DNA from: JAIOSF01 sp963677755
Lineage (GTDB): Bacteria; Campylobacterota; Campylobacteria; Campylobacterales; Arcobacteraceae
Length of the DNA stretch: 64,000 nucleotides
Reading direction: 5' to 3'
Assembly: GCA_963677755.1 (NCBI GenBank)
Contig: OY782506.1
Location: 2,046,001 to 2,110,000, forward strand
Shown: positions 54,968 to 63,847 of the stretch, piece by piece
Layout: every line of letters starts with the position of its first letter
How positions within the stretch are numbered: the first letter of the stretch is position 1
Notes under the pieces: generated by a model
What the model was told of the DNA's origin: nothing
Seen by the model: the letters and a program-made list of their open reading frames with translations, nothing else
The model's database searches: none
Translations under genes and position numbers: made by a program

Positions 54968-56812
54968 ATGGAAGAAAAGATAGTTTTATTATACTTGTAT
55001 GATACATGTAATTTAGATTGTGGGTATTGTGGTTTAGCGAAGAATAATTATACAAATGATTATACTCAGTTAGAATTTTATCAAGATGCTCTTAATATAA
55101 ATAAAATTTCAAAATTTTTTGTAGATAGAAACAATCATATAAAATGGCATATAAAGTTAACAGGTGGAGAATCATTGTTAATGCCTAACTTTAATTTATT
55201 TTGTGATGTTGTTGGAAAAGATAATAAAATATCATTATATACAAATCTTTTATTGCCTTCAAATCACCCAAATTTTATGTATTTAATAGATAATGCAAGT
55301 ATCTTTGATACAGTAATTGCTACTTTACACCCAGAAGGGTTGAAAAATAAAGAAAAATTTTTTAATAATGTTAAAATGCTTAAAAATAATGGAATTAATA
55401 CAATAGTTAAAATAATATTACATCCGAAGTTAATAGATATCTTAGAAGAAGTTAATTTAATATGTAAAGAGCTTGATGTCCTGTTTATGCCAATGCCACT
55501 TTTATCCCAAAATTATCCAAAAAAGTATACGCTGATAGAAAAAAGTATTATTATGAAATATATATCTATTTTAAAACAAGTTATACATTTAAATGGAGGT
55601 TTAAATGTAGGTGATATGACTTGTAATGCAGGAAGTAAACTATTAAATATTGATGCACGGAATGGTAATATTTATCCTTGTGCCGATGTTACATCTCCTA
55701 CAATTGGTAATATATATGAAGATACAATAAACTATTTAGAACCAAGTATTCAGTGTTTAAAAGAAAATAAATTTTGTATGTGTGATATTCATTATGAAGA
55801 TGGCATTATAAATGATTTTTCATTAGATCACGAAGTAAGTAGAATTGGTTATATAGAGTTTATGACAGAAAATAAAATACTTAATATAATAAATGAGTAT
55901 AAACTTAAGTTTAATAATAATAATTCTTTCCCTGAAAATGGTGATGAGTCTGTTTTAATATACAAAGATCCATCAAATTTAAATAGTTTTGCTAAAAACA
56001 TAACTTCACAATTCGGAGAAGATGGAGTTATAGAACATTTATTTTCAAAAATAGGTATATCTAATGATGCTTGGTGTGTAGAGTTTGGAGCATGGGACGG
56101 GGAGTACTTAAGTAATACATATAATTTAGTATTTAATCAAGGTTTTAATTGTGTTTATATAGAAGGTGATCAACAAAAAGCTAAAGATTTAAGAAAAAAG
56201 GTTGAAAAACTGGAAAAACAGAAAATTTTTGTTTTGAATAATTTTGTTGAAAGTCAAGGAGAGAATGCTTTAGATAGTCTTTTAGCCAAAACAGATATAC
56301 CAAATGAATTTGATTTATTGTCAATAGATATTGATGGTATAGATTATCATGTTTGGAAGAACTTTAATAAGTATAATCCAAAAATAGTTTTAATAGAACA
56401 TAATCCTACAATTCCTCCTCACATAGAGTATATACCTGAAGAAAAAAGTTCACTTACTGGCGCATCTACATTAGCACTTTATGGCTTAGGTAAACTAAAA
56501 GGCTACGAGTTAGTTTGTTGTACAGATACAAACTCTATTTTTGTTCGTAAGGATTTGTTTGGACTTTTTAATATTCAGGATAATACACCTAAAAATCTAA
56601 TGAAAACAGATCATATAACTTATCTAATATCAAAATTTGATGGGTCTTATTTAACGGATAAAGAGCCTGCTTTTATTAATATTTTTGATGATAATATTTT
56701 TAATAATATTAAAAAACCAATTTCATTTTGGAAAAAAATTCGATTATATTATAAATTAATAAAAAATAATAGAATAAAAGATATTTATATTAGGGAAGAA
56801 AAATTTTTATGA
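54968..56812 (+). CDS. radical SAM enzyme fused to FkbM-like methyltransferase domain
   Basis: 614 residues. N-terminal radical SAM domain: Cys14, Cys18, Cys21 in CNLDCGYC, with GGE at 66-68. SPASM-like auxiliary cysteines are Cys219, Cys238, Cys263, Cys270 and Cys272. From about residue 335 a second module starts, with VEFGAWDG (371-378) like a SAM-binding motif I and DIDGIDYHVW (454-463), as in FkbM-type methyltransferases. Fusion of the two is unusual. Possible roles are radical methylation or oxidation of a sugar followed by O-methylation. 17-bp gap from wzt is the largest in the block. Confidence 0.8.
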   Translation: MEEKIVLLYLYDTCNLDCGYCGLAKNNYTNDYTQLEFYQDALNINKISKFFVDRNNHIKWHIKLTGGESLLMPNFNLFCDVVGKDNKISLYTNLLLPSNHPNFMYLIDNASIFDTVIATLHPEGLKNKEKFFNNVKMLKNNGINTIVKIILHPKLIDILEEVNLICKELDVLFMPMPLLSQNYPKKYTLIEKSIIMKYISILKQVIHLNGGLNVGDMTCNAGSKLLNIDARNGNIYPCADVTSPTIGNIYEDTINYLEPSIQCLKENKFCMCDIHYEDGIINDFSLDHEVSRIGYIEFMTENKILNIINEYKLKFNNNNSFPENGDESVLIYKDPSNLNSFAKNITSQFGEDGVIEHLFSKIGISNDAWCVEFGAWDGEYLSNTYNLVFNQGFNCVYIEGDQQKAKDLRKKVEKLEKQKIFVLNNFVESQGENALDSLLAKTDIPNEFDLLSIDIDGIDYHVWKNFNKYNPKIVLIEHNPTIPPHIEYIPEEKSSLTGASTLALYGLGKLKGYELVCCTDTNSIFVRKDLFGLFNIQDNTPKNLMKTDHITYLISKFDGSYLTDKEPAFINIFDDNIFNNIKKPISFWKKIRLYYKLIKNNRIKDIYIREEKFL

Positions 56813-57384
56813 TTAAAAATTTAATTATTAACTTATTGAAATTTATGGCTGACTTAGTTTTACCTTTACCTATAACAATATCACAAAGAGAATGGGAACT
56901 CAGGAATATTATTTTTCGAAAAATAGGATTGAATATTAGCGAGAATGTAAGAATTGGACCCAGGTTTAAAACAATAAATGGACTTGAAAGTAATATACAA
57001 ATAGGTGATTATACTGATATTGGCTACGATAATAAATTTTATTCGTTTGATAAAATTATTATTGGAAAGTTTAACATGCTAGCAGCCAATGTAGAACTCA
57101 TCAATGGTGGGCATGATGTTAATACTTTTGAACCAAACTCTACTTTGCTTGATATTGGTAATGGTTGTTGGATAGGACATGGAGTGAAAATAATAAAAGG
57201 TGTCACTATAGGTAATAATGTTATCATTGGGGGAGGAAGTATCGTGATAAATGATATTCCTGATAATGCTATTGCAGTTGGAGTGCCAGCTAAAGTAATC
57301 AAATATAGAGAACTGCCAGATAAAGTTTGGCATCTAGGCAATGAATATTTTTGCCCAAAAACTTTTGAACTCATAAAGGACTAA
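56809..57384 (+). CDS. hexapeptide-repeat acyltransferase (WcaF/Maa-like)
   Basis: 191 residues, 4-bp overlap with the gene before. Repeats: IGPRFKTI, IGDYTDIGYD, IGHGVKI, IGNNVIIGGGS. Catalytic His in INGGHDV. The ending GVPAKVIKYRE is standard for the family. Third acetyltransferase of the beta-helix type in the locus. Confidence 0.9.
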   Translation: MIKNLIINLLKFMADLVLPLPITISQREWELRNIIFRKIGLNISENVRIGPRFKTINGLESNIQIGDYTDIGYDNKFYSFDKIIIGKFNMLAANVELINGGHDVNTFEPNSTLLDIGNGCWIGHGVKIIKGVTIGNNVIIGGGSIVINDIPDNAIAVGVPAKVIKYRELPDKVWHLGNEYFCPKTFELIKD

Positions 57385-57385
57385 A

Positions 57386-58141
57386 ATGAATTTATATCAA
57401 GTAATAAATAACCTGATAGAAAAAGAGACATATCTGATAGATGTTGGAGCTTACAAAGGTGAATTTACAGATAGTTTTCTAGGTAATATAAATAAAATAA
57501 AATATATAGATTTGTATGAACCTCAAAAAAACAGTTTTTTAGATTTAGAAAATAAATATTGTGAAAATGATAAAGTAAAAGCTTTTAATATAGCAATAGG
57601 AAATGAAAATATTCAAAAAGAATTTTTTTATTATGAAAATGAAGGGTATAAGAGTTCATTGCTAAAGCCAATAGAAGGTGGAGAAAAAAAATCTATTGTA
57701 GAAATAAAAACTTTGGATAGCATCTATTTAGATAAATGTGATTCGGTTAAATATAATTATTTTTTAAAACTTGATACTCAAGGAAATGATTTATCAGTTT
57801 TAAATGGTGCTAAAGATTTCATTAAAAAGATTCAGCCAATTGTCTTTTGTGAATTAATTTATGTTTCACTGTATGAAAATCAATCTTATGCTCATGAGAT
57901 TATAAGCTACATGATGGAAAATGAATATGTTTTAGCCAGATTAGAAGATGTACATGAAACAGTTCAAGGTGTTATTGCTTACGCAGATGCCTTATTTGTG
58001 CATAAAAGTAAATTAAATAATGATTGTAGCTCTTTTGAGTTGCATAAAGATAGTTATTGTTTGAATTTAGAAAATGTATGTGAAGAAAGATTAGATCTAA
58101 TAGTTAGACTAGATAAAGAGTGTAAAAGGCTATCAAAATAA
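57386..58141 (+). CDS. FkbM-family methyltransferase
   Basis: 251 residues. SAM motif I LIDVGAYKGEF near residue 18, acidic DLYEP end of strand 2, and KLDTQGNDLSVLNGA near residue 130, the hallmark of FkbM (KxDxxGxE-type) enzymes. It probably O-methylates a sugar. It is related to the C-terminal module of the fusion protein two genes upstream. No gap of more than one base on either side. Confidence 0.9.
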   Translation: MNLYQVINNLIEKETYLIDVGAYKGEFTDSFLGNINKIKYIDLYEPQKNSFLDLENKYCENDKVKAFNIAIGNENIQKEFFYYENEGYKSSLLKPIEGGEKKSIVEIKTLDSIYLDKCDSVKYNYFLKLDTQGNDLSVLNGAKDFIKKIQPIVFCELIYVSLYENQSYAHEIISYMMENEYVLARLEDVHETVQGVIAYADALFVHKSKLNNDCSSFELHKDSYCLNLENVCEERLDLIVRLDKECKRLSK

Positions 58142-59143
58142 ATGAAAAATTATATATTATTTAACAATCCAACAGTAGAAGTAAATAAACTTCAAACACA
58201 ACTTGAGATAATGAAAGAGAATAAAGATAAATTAGGTTATTACGAAACTTTTAGTGATTATATCAATATTTGTGATTGGATGATACGACGGCAAGAATAT
58301 AACTTCACGATAGATAATTTCGAAGAGTATGAAAGTTTACATACTAGTGAAAAACTAAAAATACTAGATATTGGATGTGGGGTAGTTCCTCTATGCAACT
58401 ATATAAGCTTAAGAGGGCATGAAGTTATTGCACTTGATCCTATTGAAAAAGACATTGATTTTTTAGTAAAAAATGATATGAATAAATTTCATAATTCTAA
58501 TGTAAAGTATATGCATGGATATGGTGAAAAACTTCCTTTTGAAGACAATAGTTTTGATGTTGTTTATTCTGTATCTGTAATGGAGCATATAGCTTCTGGT
58601 AATGATTTAGTTGTACTTTCAGAGATGCTAAGGGTTTTGAAAGTTGGTGGTAGGTTGATTCTTACGACAGATGTGATGCCAAAAGATGAAACAAATTATA
58701 GAAAATATACTTATCCATTTACTTCAAATACATTATCAATAGTTTTTGATTTTTTAAACAATTATCAAAATATTGATGAAAAAGAAAGAAAATCTTTAAC
58801 AAGCCATCTTGATAATTTAACTTGGGAGCAAGTACATAAATTTTGGATGGATTCAAAAAAATATGACCAAAGAGAAGAGGAACAAAGAGAATACCTTGCA
58901 GTAGGGTTTTATATAGATAAAAAACAAAATTTCATTTTGGATGAGAGTAAAAAAATAGACTTGTTTTTACAAGGACAAAATATGCTTATTCAAGGGTTTT
59001 ATTATTATCAAGATGTAGCCACTATAAGAGAAAAAGAGATGATAGAAAAAGAAAAAGTTATTCAACAACTGCTACAGATAAAAGATAATTTTGAAACAAA
59101 CTTTTATATAAGAATATTAAAAAAATTAGGATTAATGAAATGA
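58142..59143 (+). CDS. class I SAM-dependent methyltransferase
   Basis: 333 residues. Motif I is ILDIGCGVVPLC near residue 75, followed by ALDPIE, and the Methyltransf_11-type FDVVYSVSVMEHI. The C-terminal 60 residues are charged and helical, likely coiled coil. In ABC-exported O-antigens a methyltransferase with coiled coil (WbdD-like) often ends the chain; here this is only a suggestion. Overlaps the next gene by 4 bp. Confidence 0.88.
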   Translation: MKNYILFNNPTVEVNKLQTQLEIMKENKDKLGYYETFSDYINICDWMIRRQEYNFTIDNFEEYESLHTSEKLKILDIGCGVVPLCNYISLRGHEVIALDPIEKDIDFLVKNDMNKFHNSNVKYMHGYGEKLPFEDNSFDVVYSVSVMEHIASGNDLVVLSEMLRVLKVGGRLILTTDVMPKDETNYRKYTYPFTSNTLSIVFDFLNNYQNIDEKERKSLTSHLDNLTWEQVHKFWMDSKKYDQREEEQREYLAVGFYIDKKQNFILDESKKIDLFLQGQNMLIQGFYYYQDVATIREKEMIEKEKVIQQLLQIKDNFETNFYIRILKKLGLMK

Positions 59144-60393
59144 AATTTTCAATCGTAACACCAACATATAACCATGAAAAATACATAGATACAACTATAA
59201 AAAGTGTACTAGAAAACAAAAAACACTACCCAGATGTAGAGTATATAGTAGTTGATGGTAACTCAAAAGATGGCACTGGGGATGTGGTACTAAGTTATGG
59301 TAATGAAATAGATCTTTTTATATCTGAACCAGACGATGGACAATCAGATGCTATAAATAAAGGTTTTGCACATGCCACAGGTGATATATATGCTTATATA
59401 AATTCAGATGATTATTACTATCCTGAAACATTTAAAAAAGTAGCAAAAATCTTTGAAGAAAATCCAGATGTAGATGTAGTTTATGGAAACTGTACATTTG
59501 TTACAGAGGATGAGCAGTTTTACAGATATTTTACAGAAGTAGAACCTTATGATGAATTTAGACTGAGAAGTTGTACTGATTTTATCATGCAACCAACTTG
59601 TTTTTGGAGAAAAGAGATATATGACAAGTGTGAAGGCTTCACAAAAGATTTTCATTTTGGATTTGACTGGGAAATGTGGTGTCGTATGGCAAAAAATGGA
59701 GCAAAGTTTCATTATGAGCCAGAACTGTTTGCAGTAAATCGTGAGTTTGAAGAGACAAAAACTTCTACAGGTGGAGATACTAGGTTACTTGAGTTAAAAG
59801 AGATTAATAAACTTCATAAGACATCACTATTACCTTATGCTTACTACTCTTACACTCAAGGGGAATTAAGAACTAAATATCCACATATGACAAGTATAGT
59901 AGAAAAAATTCTAACAAGATTTAAAATATATTTTTATAGATTAATGTCACTACCTAACCTTATTTACAATAACAAGAACTTTGATAAACAAAATTTATAT
60001 GGGATAAATCATCACTCCCCTATGTTACAAAAAAATGCTTCTGTATCATTTCCTTTTTATAAAAAGGAAAAAAATCCCTATATAGTAATAGTACTACAAA
60101 GTACAATACCAAATCAATCGGTAAAAACAAGTATAAATGGCAAAGTTATTTTTCAAAGTAACTTTAAAAATAATAGCATATTTTTAATATATCAATTAAA
60201 AGATTTTGATAAACATGAAATTAAAATTGATTTTGAATTTGAAAAAGAAACAACACAAGTATTTGGCTGGAAAAATAAACTATTCAGAAGAAATACAAAA
60301 TATTCTGGAGTTTATACTATGTGTAATCTTTATTCGGCAGAAGAGATTTCAAAATCTTTATTAATTGAACAGGGAATACACATTCAAATATGA
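59140..60393 (+). CDS. family 2 glycosyltransferase with C-terminal extension
   Basis: 417 residues. GT-A domain (about 1-235): TPTYNHEKYI, VVDGNSKDGT, SEPDDGQSDAINKG, and metal-site NSDDYY. QPTCFWRK and DWEMWCRM are typical of the WcaA/RfbB-like group. The last 150 residues look beta-rich and I cannot assign them. Sugar and acceptor are unknown. Confidence 0.92.
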   Translation: MKFSIVTPTYNHEKYIDTTIKSVLENKKHYPDVEYIVVDGNSKDGTGDVVLSYGNEIDLFISEPDDGQSDAINKGFAHATGDIYAYINSDDYYYPETFKKVAKIFEENPDVDVVYGNCTFVTEDEQFYRYFTEVEPYDEFRLRSCTDFIMQPTCFWRKEIYDKCEGFTKDFHFGFDWEMWCRMAKNGAKFHYEPELFAVNREFEETKTSTGGDTRLLELKEINKLHKTSLLPYAYYSYTQGELRTKYPHMTSIVEKILTRFKIYFYRLMSLPNLIYNNKNFDKQNLYGINHHSPMLQKNASVSFPFYKKEKNPYIVIVLQSTIPNQSVKTSINGKVIFQSNFKNNSIFLIYQLKDFDKHEIKIDFEFEKETTQVFGWKNKLFRRNTKYSGVYTMCNLYSAEEISKSLLIEQGIHIQI

Positions 60394-61118
60394 AACTTAC
60401 AATAGTTACAATTGTTTTAAATGATAGAAATAATATAGAAAAAACTCTCCTTTCTGTATTAAGTAAAAATATAGATTTACAATATATAGTGATAGATGGT
60501 GGGTCAACTGACGGTACAGTTGAGATTATAAAAGGATATCAAGATAGGATAAATCTATTTATAAGCGAAAAAGACAGTAGTATTTACAATGCAATGAATA
60601 AAGCAATAGAGTTAGTAAATGGTGAGTGGGTTTGTTTTATGAATAGTGGAGATATATTTTATAACTCAAATGTTTTGAAAAATATATTGCCCAGTTTAGA
60701 AAATAATGTCGATATTGTATATGGAGATCAAGAAGTACGATATCTTTCAAAAAGTAAAATATTAAAAGCTGACAAAGCTATTGAAGATATTTGGAAAGGT
60801 ATGATTTTTTCCCATCAAAGTTGTTTTGTAAAAAAGGAAATCATTAAACAGTTTAAATTTAATGAACTTAATAAAATTACTGCGGACTATGAACTTTTTT
60901 ATAGCCTTTACAAATTAAATAAAAGATTCAAATATATACCAATTGTAGTTGCAAGCGTAAATGCTGGAGGAATTTCAGATATTAAAAGAATTGATAGTAT
61001 TATAAGCAGATGGAATATAATCGATAAAAGTTTTACAGTAAATATCTATTATTTAAAATTGATAATAATAGAAATGGTAAAACCATATGTTAAAAAACTT
61101 TTAAGTCTAGGTAAATAA
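60390..61118 (+). CDS. family 2 glycosyltransferase
   Basis: 242 residues, compact GT-A enzyme: TIVLNDRNNI, VIDGGSTDGT, SEKDSSIYNAMNKA and NSGDIF in place of the DxD. The SEKDxxxYDAMNKG type is widespread in O-antigen loci. HQSCFVKKE follows. 4-bp overlap upstream. Confidence 0.93.
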   Translation: MKLTIVTIVLNDRNNIEKTLLSVLSKNIDLQYIVIDGGSTDGTVEIIKGYQDRINLFISEKDSSIYNAMNKAIELVNGEWVCFMNSGDIFYNSNVLKNILPSLENNVDIVYGDQEVRYLSKSKILKADKAIEDIWKGMIFSHQSCFVKKEIIKQFKFNELNKITADYELFYSLYKLNKRFKYIPIVVASVNAGGISDIKRIDSIISRWNIIDKSFTVNIYYLKLIIIEMVKPYVKKLLSLGK

Positions 61119-61119
61119 T

Positions 61120-62184
61120 ATGAAAATAGTTTATGACAATATTATTTATTCTTTGCAAAAAGCAGGTGGAATATCGGCATATTGGAGTGAACTAAGTTTA
61201 AGATTCTCAAGTAAGAATATTGATATTGACTTTTACGAATATCCAAATGAGAATATATTTGCAAAACAACTTGCTAATAGGGTAGAAAAAGATACATTCA
61301 TAAGTTATAAAATAAGTAGATATTTAAACTTTTTTAAAAAACTTCCCAAAAGTTCTATTTTTCATAGTAGTTATTATCGAATTGCAAAACAAAAGAATAT
61401 ATTAAATATTACTACTGTGCATGATTTTACTTATGAATACTACAGAAGTGGTTTAGCAAGACTTATTCACTCTTGGCAAAAAGGAAAAGCTATAAATAAG
61501 AGTGATGGAATTATTTGTATATCTGAAAATACTAAAAAAGATCTTTTGAAGTTTTATCCACATATCGAAGAAGAGAAAATTAAAGTAATTTACAATGGCG
61601 TTAGTAACATATTTTGTCAACTTACTGATTCTTCAAAATACTTAACTGGTGTATATAAACAACTACAAAATAAGAAATATATCTTTTTTGTTGGGGATAG
61701 AAATGGTTATAAAAATTTTAGTCTTGCTGTTGATGTAGTTCAGAAGTTAGACAATTGTTTTTTAGTTATAGTTGGAAGAGATTTATCTAGTGAAGAAAAA
61801 AGCTTATTACAAAAAAACTATTTTCATTATCAGAATGTAAGCACTAAAGATCTAAATATTTTATATAATAATGCTTTTTGTTTATTGTATCCATCTAGCT
61901 ATGAAGGTTTTGGAATACCAATAGTAGAAGCCATGAAAGCTGGTTGCCCTGTAATTAGTACAAACAGTTCATCAATTCCAGAAGTTGCTGGTAATGCTGG
62001 ATTATTAGTAGATAAGATTGAGATTAATGAATTTATTAAAGCGATTTTAAAATTAGATAATAAACAATATAGAGATGATATGATTGTAAAAGGGTTAAAA
62101 CAAGCAAAAAAATTTAGCTGGGATAAATGTTTTGATCAGACGCTTGAATTTTATAAAAAAATAATAGATAGAGAATCTACATGA
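61120..62184 (+). CDS. family 4 glycosyltransferase
   Basis: 354 residues, GT-B fold retaining enzyme. AGGISAYWSEL near the N-terminus is the glycine-rich acceptor-side loop. The donor site is YEGFGIPIVEAMKAG (E-x7-E pattern). The FVGDRNGYKN segment marks the start of the C-terminal domain and resembles the mannosyl- or rhamnosyltransferase group. GDP-mannose is a possible donor in this locus. Confidence 0.93.
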   Translation: MKIVYDNIIYSLQKAGGISAYWSELSLRFSSKNIDIDFYEYPNENIFAKQLANRVEKDTFISYKISRYLNFFKKLPKSSIFHSSYYRIAKQKNILNITTVHDFTYEYYRSGLARLIHSWQKGKAINKSDGIICISENTKKDLLKFYPHIEEEKIKVIYNGVSNIFCQLTDSSKYLTGVYKQLQNKKYIFFVGDRNGYKNFSLAVDVVQKLDNCFLVIVGRDLSSEEKSLLQKNYFHYQNVSTKDLNILYNNAFCLLYPSSYEGFGIPIVEAMKAGCPVISTNSSSIPEVAGNAGLLVDKIEINEFIKAILKLDNKQYRDDMIVKGLKQAKKFSWDKCFDQTLEFYKKIIDREST

Positions 62185-62978
62185 AAGTTTCAATAATAAC
62201 CGTTGTTTATAATAGAGCTGATGTTATAAGAGATACTATTAAGTCAGTTCTATCTCAAACATATAAAGATATAGAGTATATTATCATTGATGGTGCTAGT
62301 ACTGATGATACCATGTATGTAATAAATGAGTACAAGGATAAAATAAGTAAAATTAATAGTGAACCTGACAAAGGACTCTATGATGCTATCAATAAAGGAA
62401 TTAAAGAAGCCACAGGAGATGTGATTGGATTACTCCATAGTGATGATTTTTATACTGACAGCCTAGTTATACAAAGAGTAGTTGATGCATTTACTCAACA
62501 AAAAAGTGATACTGTATTTGCTGACTTACTTTATATCAAAGATGATAATCATGATAAAGTTTTAAGATATTATAGTGCCAAGCACTTTACACCTCAAAAA
62601 CTAAAATATGGACTCATGCCCCCTCACCCTACTTTTTTTGTAAAAAAAGAGATATTTGAAAAGTACGGTTTGTATAAAACAGACTATGCCATAGCTGCTG
62701 ATTATGAAATGTGTTTCCGACTTCTTGAAACACATAAGGTCTCTTATACCTATATTCATTTTCCGATAATAAAAATGCGAATTGGAGGGTTAAGCACAGG
62801 AGGTATTCGTAATAAAATAATAATCAATAAAGAGGCAATAAGAGCCATGAAAGAAAATGGTCACTATTCAAATCATTTATTAATTTTAAAAAAATATCCT
62901 ATAAAAATATTGGAAATCATCAAAGGTTATAGTTATAATATTTTAGTTAAAATCAAAAAAAACGCCAAAAATACTTGA
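62181..62978 (+). CDS. family 2 glycosyltransferase
   Basis: 265 residues, last gene of the block. GT-A motifs: TVVYNRADVI, IIDGASTDDT, SEPDKGLYDAINKG and HSDDFY as the metal site. MPPHPTFFVKKE is typical of the colanic-acid WcaE/WcaA group. A paralogue of the enzyme at 60390. No strong terminator was found after it. Confidence 0.94.
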   Translation: MKVSIITVVYNRADVIRDTIKSVLSQTYKDIEYIIIDGASTDDTMYVINEYKDKISKINSEPDKGLYDAINKGIKEATGDVIGLLHSDDFYTDSLVIQRVVDAFTQQKSDTVFADLLYIKDDNHDKVLRYYSAKHFTPQKLKYGLMPPHPTFFVKKEIFEKYGLYKTDYAIAADYEMCFRLLETHKVSYTYIHFPIIKMRIGGLSTGGIRNKIIINKEAIRAMKENGHYSNHLLILKKYPIKILEIIKGYSYNILVKIKKNAKNT

Positions 62979-63075
62979 TAACCACAGTGCAATCAATCTC
63001 GTATCAAAATTTGGCAACTTATTACCATTTGTTGTAAAAATATGTTGTTAAATTTCAAAGCAAATAAATAGAAAT

Positions 63076-63089
63076 CCTTTTATTAAAGG
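63076..63089 (-). terminator. weak hairpin after the DUF445 gene
   Basis: CCTTT-TATT-AAAGG, a 5-bp stem directly after the DUF445 stop (minus strand), followed on that strand by ATTTCTATTT. It may serve as a weak terminator for either side. Confidence 0.3.
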
Positions 63090-63794
63090 TTATATTGCTA
63101 ATGTAGATATAAATCCAATCAGTCCACCAAAAACTCCACCCCAAATCACAAGCCAACCAAGATGCTCTTTGATGATATGTTGTACTAACTCTTTAACCAT
63201 TTTTGGGTTAAGTTCATCAAGTCTTTTTTGAACTACATCATCTATTTTTTTACCCATATCTTCACTAATATCACTTGATTTTAAAGTCTCTTGAATCAGA
63301 CTTTGAAATGTATCTGTATGAACTATTGTATTAATAGAAGTTTTCATCTTTTTAGTAAAAGGCTCTTTAAGTGGTTCTAACGCTTTTTCACCACCAAACA
63401 TCCCTAACATACCACCAAAACTTGACTCCATCACAGCACTTTTTAAACTCTCATAAGCAATAGAAAAATCTGTTTTTTCAATCACATTTGTTAAATCTAG
63501 TTTTTTGTTTGATTGCATTTCTGATGTAAAAAACTTATCTAGATTTTCTTTTGTAAAAAACTGATTCATGATGAGTGTATGAATAGATGATTTGAACTCT
63601 TCAAATCTATTTTCAACTACCCCACTTCCATATAAAAAAGGAACTTTTTCAAAAAGCATATGAACAGCTAACCAGTTTGTAACTGCACCACTTAAAGCAA
63701 AAAGCCCAACTGTTAATATTATATTATTTTGTATCAAAAAACCAACTATTACGATTAACAATGCAACACCATTTGTTACTAAACTTTTATTCAT
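63090..63794 (-). CDS. DUF445-family membrane protein
   Basis: 234 residues. Two N-terminal membrane segments (about 7-35), with GAVTNWLAVHMLFEKVPF, the DUF445 hallmark NWLAVxMLF. A long helical middle and a C-terminal membrane segment ending in WLVIWGGVFGGLIG follow. Function of the family is unknown. It has its own extended -10 promoter candidate. Confidence 0.9.
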   Translation of the reverse strand: MNKSLVTNGVALLIVIVGFLIQNNIILTVGLFALSGAVTNWLAVHMLFEKVPFLYGSGVVENRFEEFKSSIHTLIMNQFFTKENLDKFFTSEMQSNKKLDLTNVIEKTDFSIAYESLKSAVMESSFGGMLGMFGGEKALEPLKEPFTKKMKTSINTIVHTDTFQSLIQETLKSSDISEDMGKKIDDVVQKRLDELNPKMVKELVQHIIKEHLGWLVIWGGVFGGLIGFISTLAI

Positions 63795-63830
63795 ATTTTA
63801 TACCTCTAGTTTTAGATATTTTAAAGTGTG

Positions 63831-63836
63831 ATTTTA
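63831..63836 (-). promoter_or_regulatory. extended -10 box for the DUF445 gene
   Basis: Minus-strand TGC-TAAAAT, an extended -10 element about 37 bp before the DUF445 ATG, in the gap after the histidine-kinase fragment. Confidence 0.45.
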
Positions 63837-63847
63837 GCAAGTTTATT

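Noticed and set aside
30070..62978. The locus as a mobile element or genomic island with defined ends
   Set aside because: No integrase, transposase, tRNA end or direct repeat was found at either border, though horizontal exchange of such loci is common.
62979..63089. Coding-like short peptides on both strands after the last glycosyltransferase (for example antisense LPNFDTRLIALWLSS)
   Set aside because: No start codon in either frame and stops on both sides. It could be a relic, but nothing supports a gene or a mobile-element end.
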